From Apus apus (taxonomy: Eukaryota; Chordata; Aves; Apodiformes; Apodidae), in assembly GCF_020740795.1 (NCBI RefSeq), contig NC_067282.1:142276858-142340857 (forward strand): a stretch of 64,000 nucleotides of DNA, in the 5' to 3' direction. The position numbers were made by a program, and so were the translations under genes. The notes under the pieces are model-generated. The model was given only the letters and a program-made list of their open reading frames with translations, did no database searches and had not been told where the DNA came from. Positions 52,286 to 64,000 of this stretch are shown here, piece by piece (within the stretch, counting starts at the first letter, position 1; each line of letters begins with the position of its first letter).

Positions 52286-52970
52286 CAGGCGCCCCTCCTG
52301 ACGTCCGGCTCAGACAATGGGCGAGCTGGAACTTCAGCACCGGAAGTGAATGGCTCGAGTTTCGTCGCACATTCCTCCGCGGCGGAAGTGGAGGCGGCTC
52401 CGCCCTCCTCGACGACCCCCCCCCCCCCCCCCATTTCCCCGGTCCCCTCCTCCCCCAGCCGCGCCGTAGGGTTTTCCGAGGGAGGGAGGGCGCGTGGCGT
52501 GGGTTCTCTCCTGGGCCTGTCGGAGGAGCGTGGCCGGTACCGGCGGGCCCGGGAGGCGGGCGGGTCCCCAGCGCTGGGGCCCTGCTGTGCAGCAGCGCGG
52601 CAGAGGGACTACTTTTTGGATCGGAAGCCAACAGCTCCTGCCGCTTCCGGGGGAGGGTTGAAAGCCGAGCGCGTAACTTCCGGCGAGCTGGAAGGCGAGC
52701 GAGCGGGGCTCGGCGCGGGGGGAGGTCGCCCCGGGGGACGGGGCCACAACACCCGCCTGCAGCCGCCGCCCCCCAGCCCGTCCCCCCTGCCGCGGCCGCC
52801 GCCCTGCTCGGCAGCCGCCGCCAGACGATGCGCCTCGGCCGCCGGCCCAGCCCCGCCGGCCGCCCCTGAGGGCCCCACCGCCCCTGGCCGCTCCGCCCTG
52901 CCCCGCCGCGGCCTCCCTGCGCTTCCTCCTCCTCCTCCTCCTCCTGCGGCGGCGCTCGCCCCCTGCCGCC
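52286..52970 (+). promoter_or_regulatory. KDM5A: KDM5A core promoter and 5' UTR region
   Basis: CpG-dense and TATA-less. ETS-type sites are present: CCGGAAGT at 52340-52347, CGGAAGTG near 52383, and the reverse form ACTTCCGG at 52676-52683. A run of 17 Cs is at 52416-52432. A CTC trinucleotide run (about 52924-52945) sits just before the start codon. ETS plus Sp1 sites are typical of broadly expressed genes. The start site of transcription cannot be fixed by eye. Confidence 0.7.
52828..52869 (+). promoter_or_regulatory. KDM5A: Upstream ORF (13 codons) in the KDM5A leader
   Basis: ATG with A at -3 opens the frame [13 protein letters not shown] and stops 101 nt before the KDM5A start codon. 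It is relevant only if transcription starts upstream of 52828. Confidence 0.35.

Positions 52971-64000
<11,030 letters not shown>

Overview
This is vertebrate nuclear DNA, most likely from a bird. The genes are split by GT-AG introns, the promoters are CpG-rich, and the interspersed repeats are CR1 LINE fragments plus one solo LTR of a type common in bird genomes. I assigned the species group from repeat type and gene order and cannot go further. The gene order B4GALNT3 - CCDC77 - KDM5A is the block known from human 12p13.33.

Layout, left to right. Positions 1-28206 are non-coding and read as the left part of B4GALNT3 intron 1 (gene on the minus strand); they hold CR1 pieces at about 1-466, 8601-9150, 18508-18725 and 21277-21545, an AAT microsatellite at 11504-11573, and an unidentified decayed unit at about 18840-19960. 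B4GALNT3 coding exon 1 is at 28207-28351 inside a CpG island (about 27950-28650). Positions 28650-36040 are intergenic. CCDC77 (minus strand) is complete: 11 coding exons between 49100 and 36805 add up to 1482 nt, or 493 residues, with every splice phase consistent. Intron 3 of CCDC77 carries a solo LTR at 44954-45755 in antisense orientation. Positions 49101-52970 separate CCDC77 from KDM5A; this gap contains an unrecognised minus-strand coding candidate (49615-50944) and a GC-box minisatellite at about 52021-52285. KDM5A (plus strand) starts at 52971; its first five coding exons (224 residues) are in the window and the rest lies beyond 64000.

The genes are not an operon. CCDC77 and KDM5A are divergent (head to head) and may share regulatory DNA; B4GALNT3 follows CCDC77 in the same orientation. 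B4GALNT3 is a Golgi glycosyltransferase, CCDC77 a coiled-coil protein, and KDM5A an H3K4 demethylase. Exon calls for the three genes rest on protein similarity that I recognise plus splice sites and phase read from the sequence; no alignment or database search was run.
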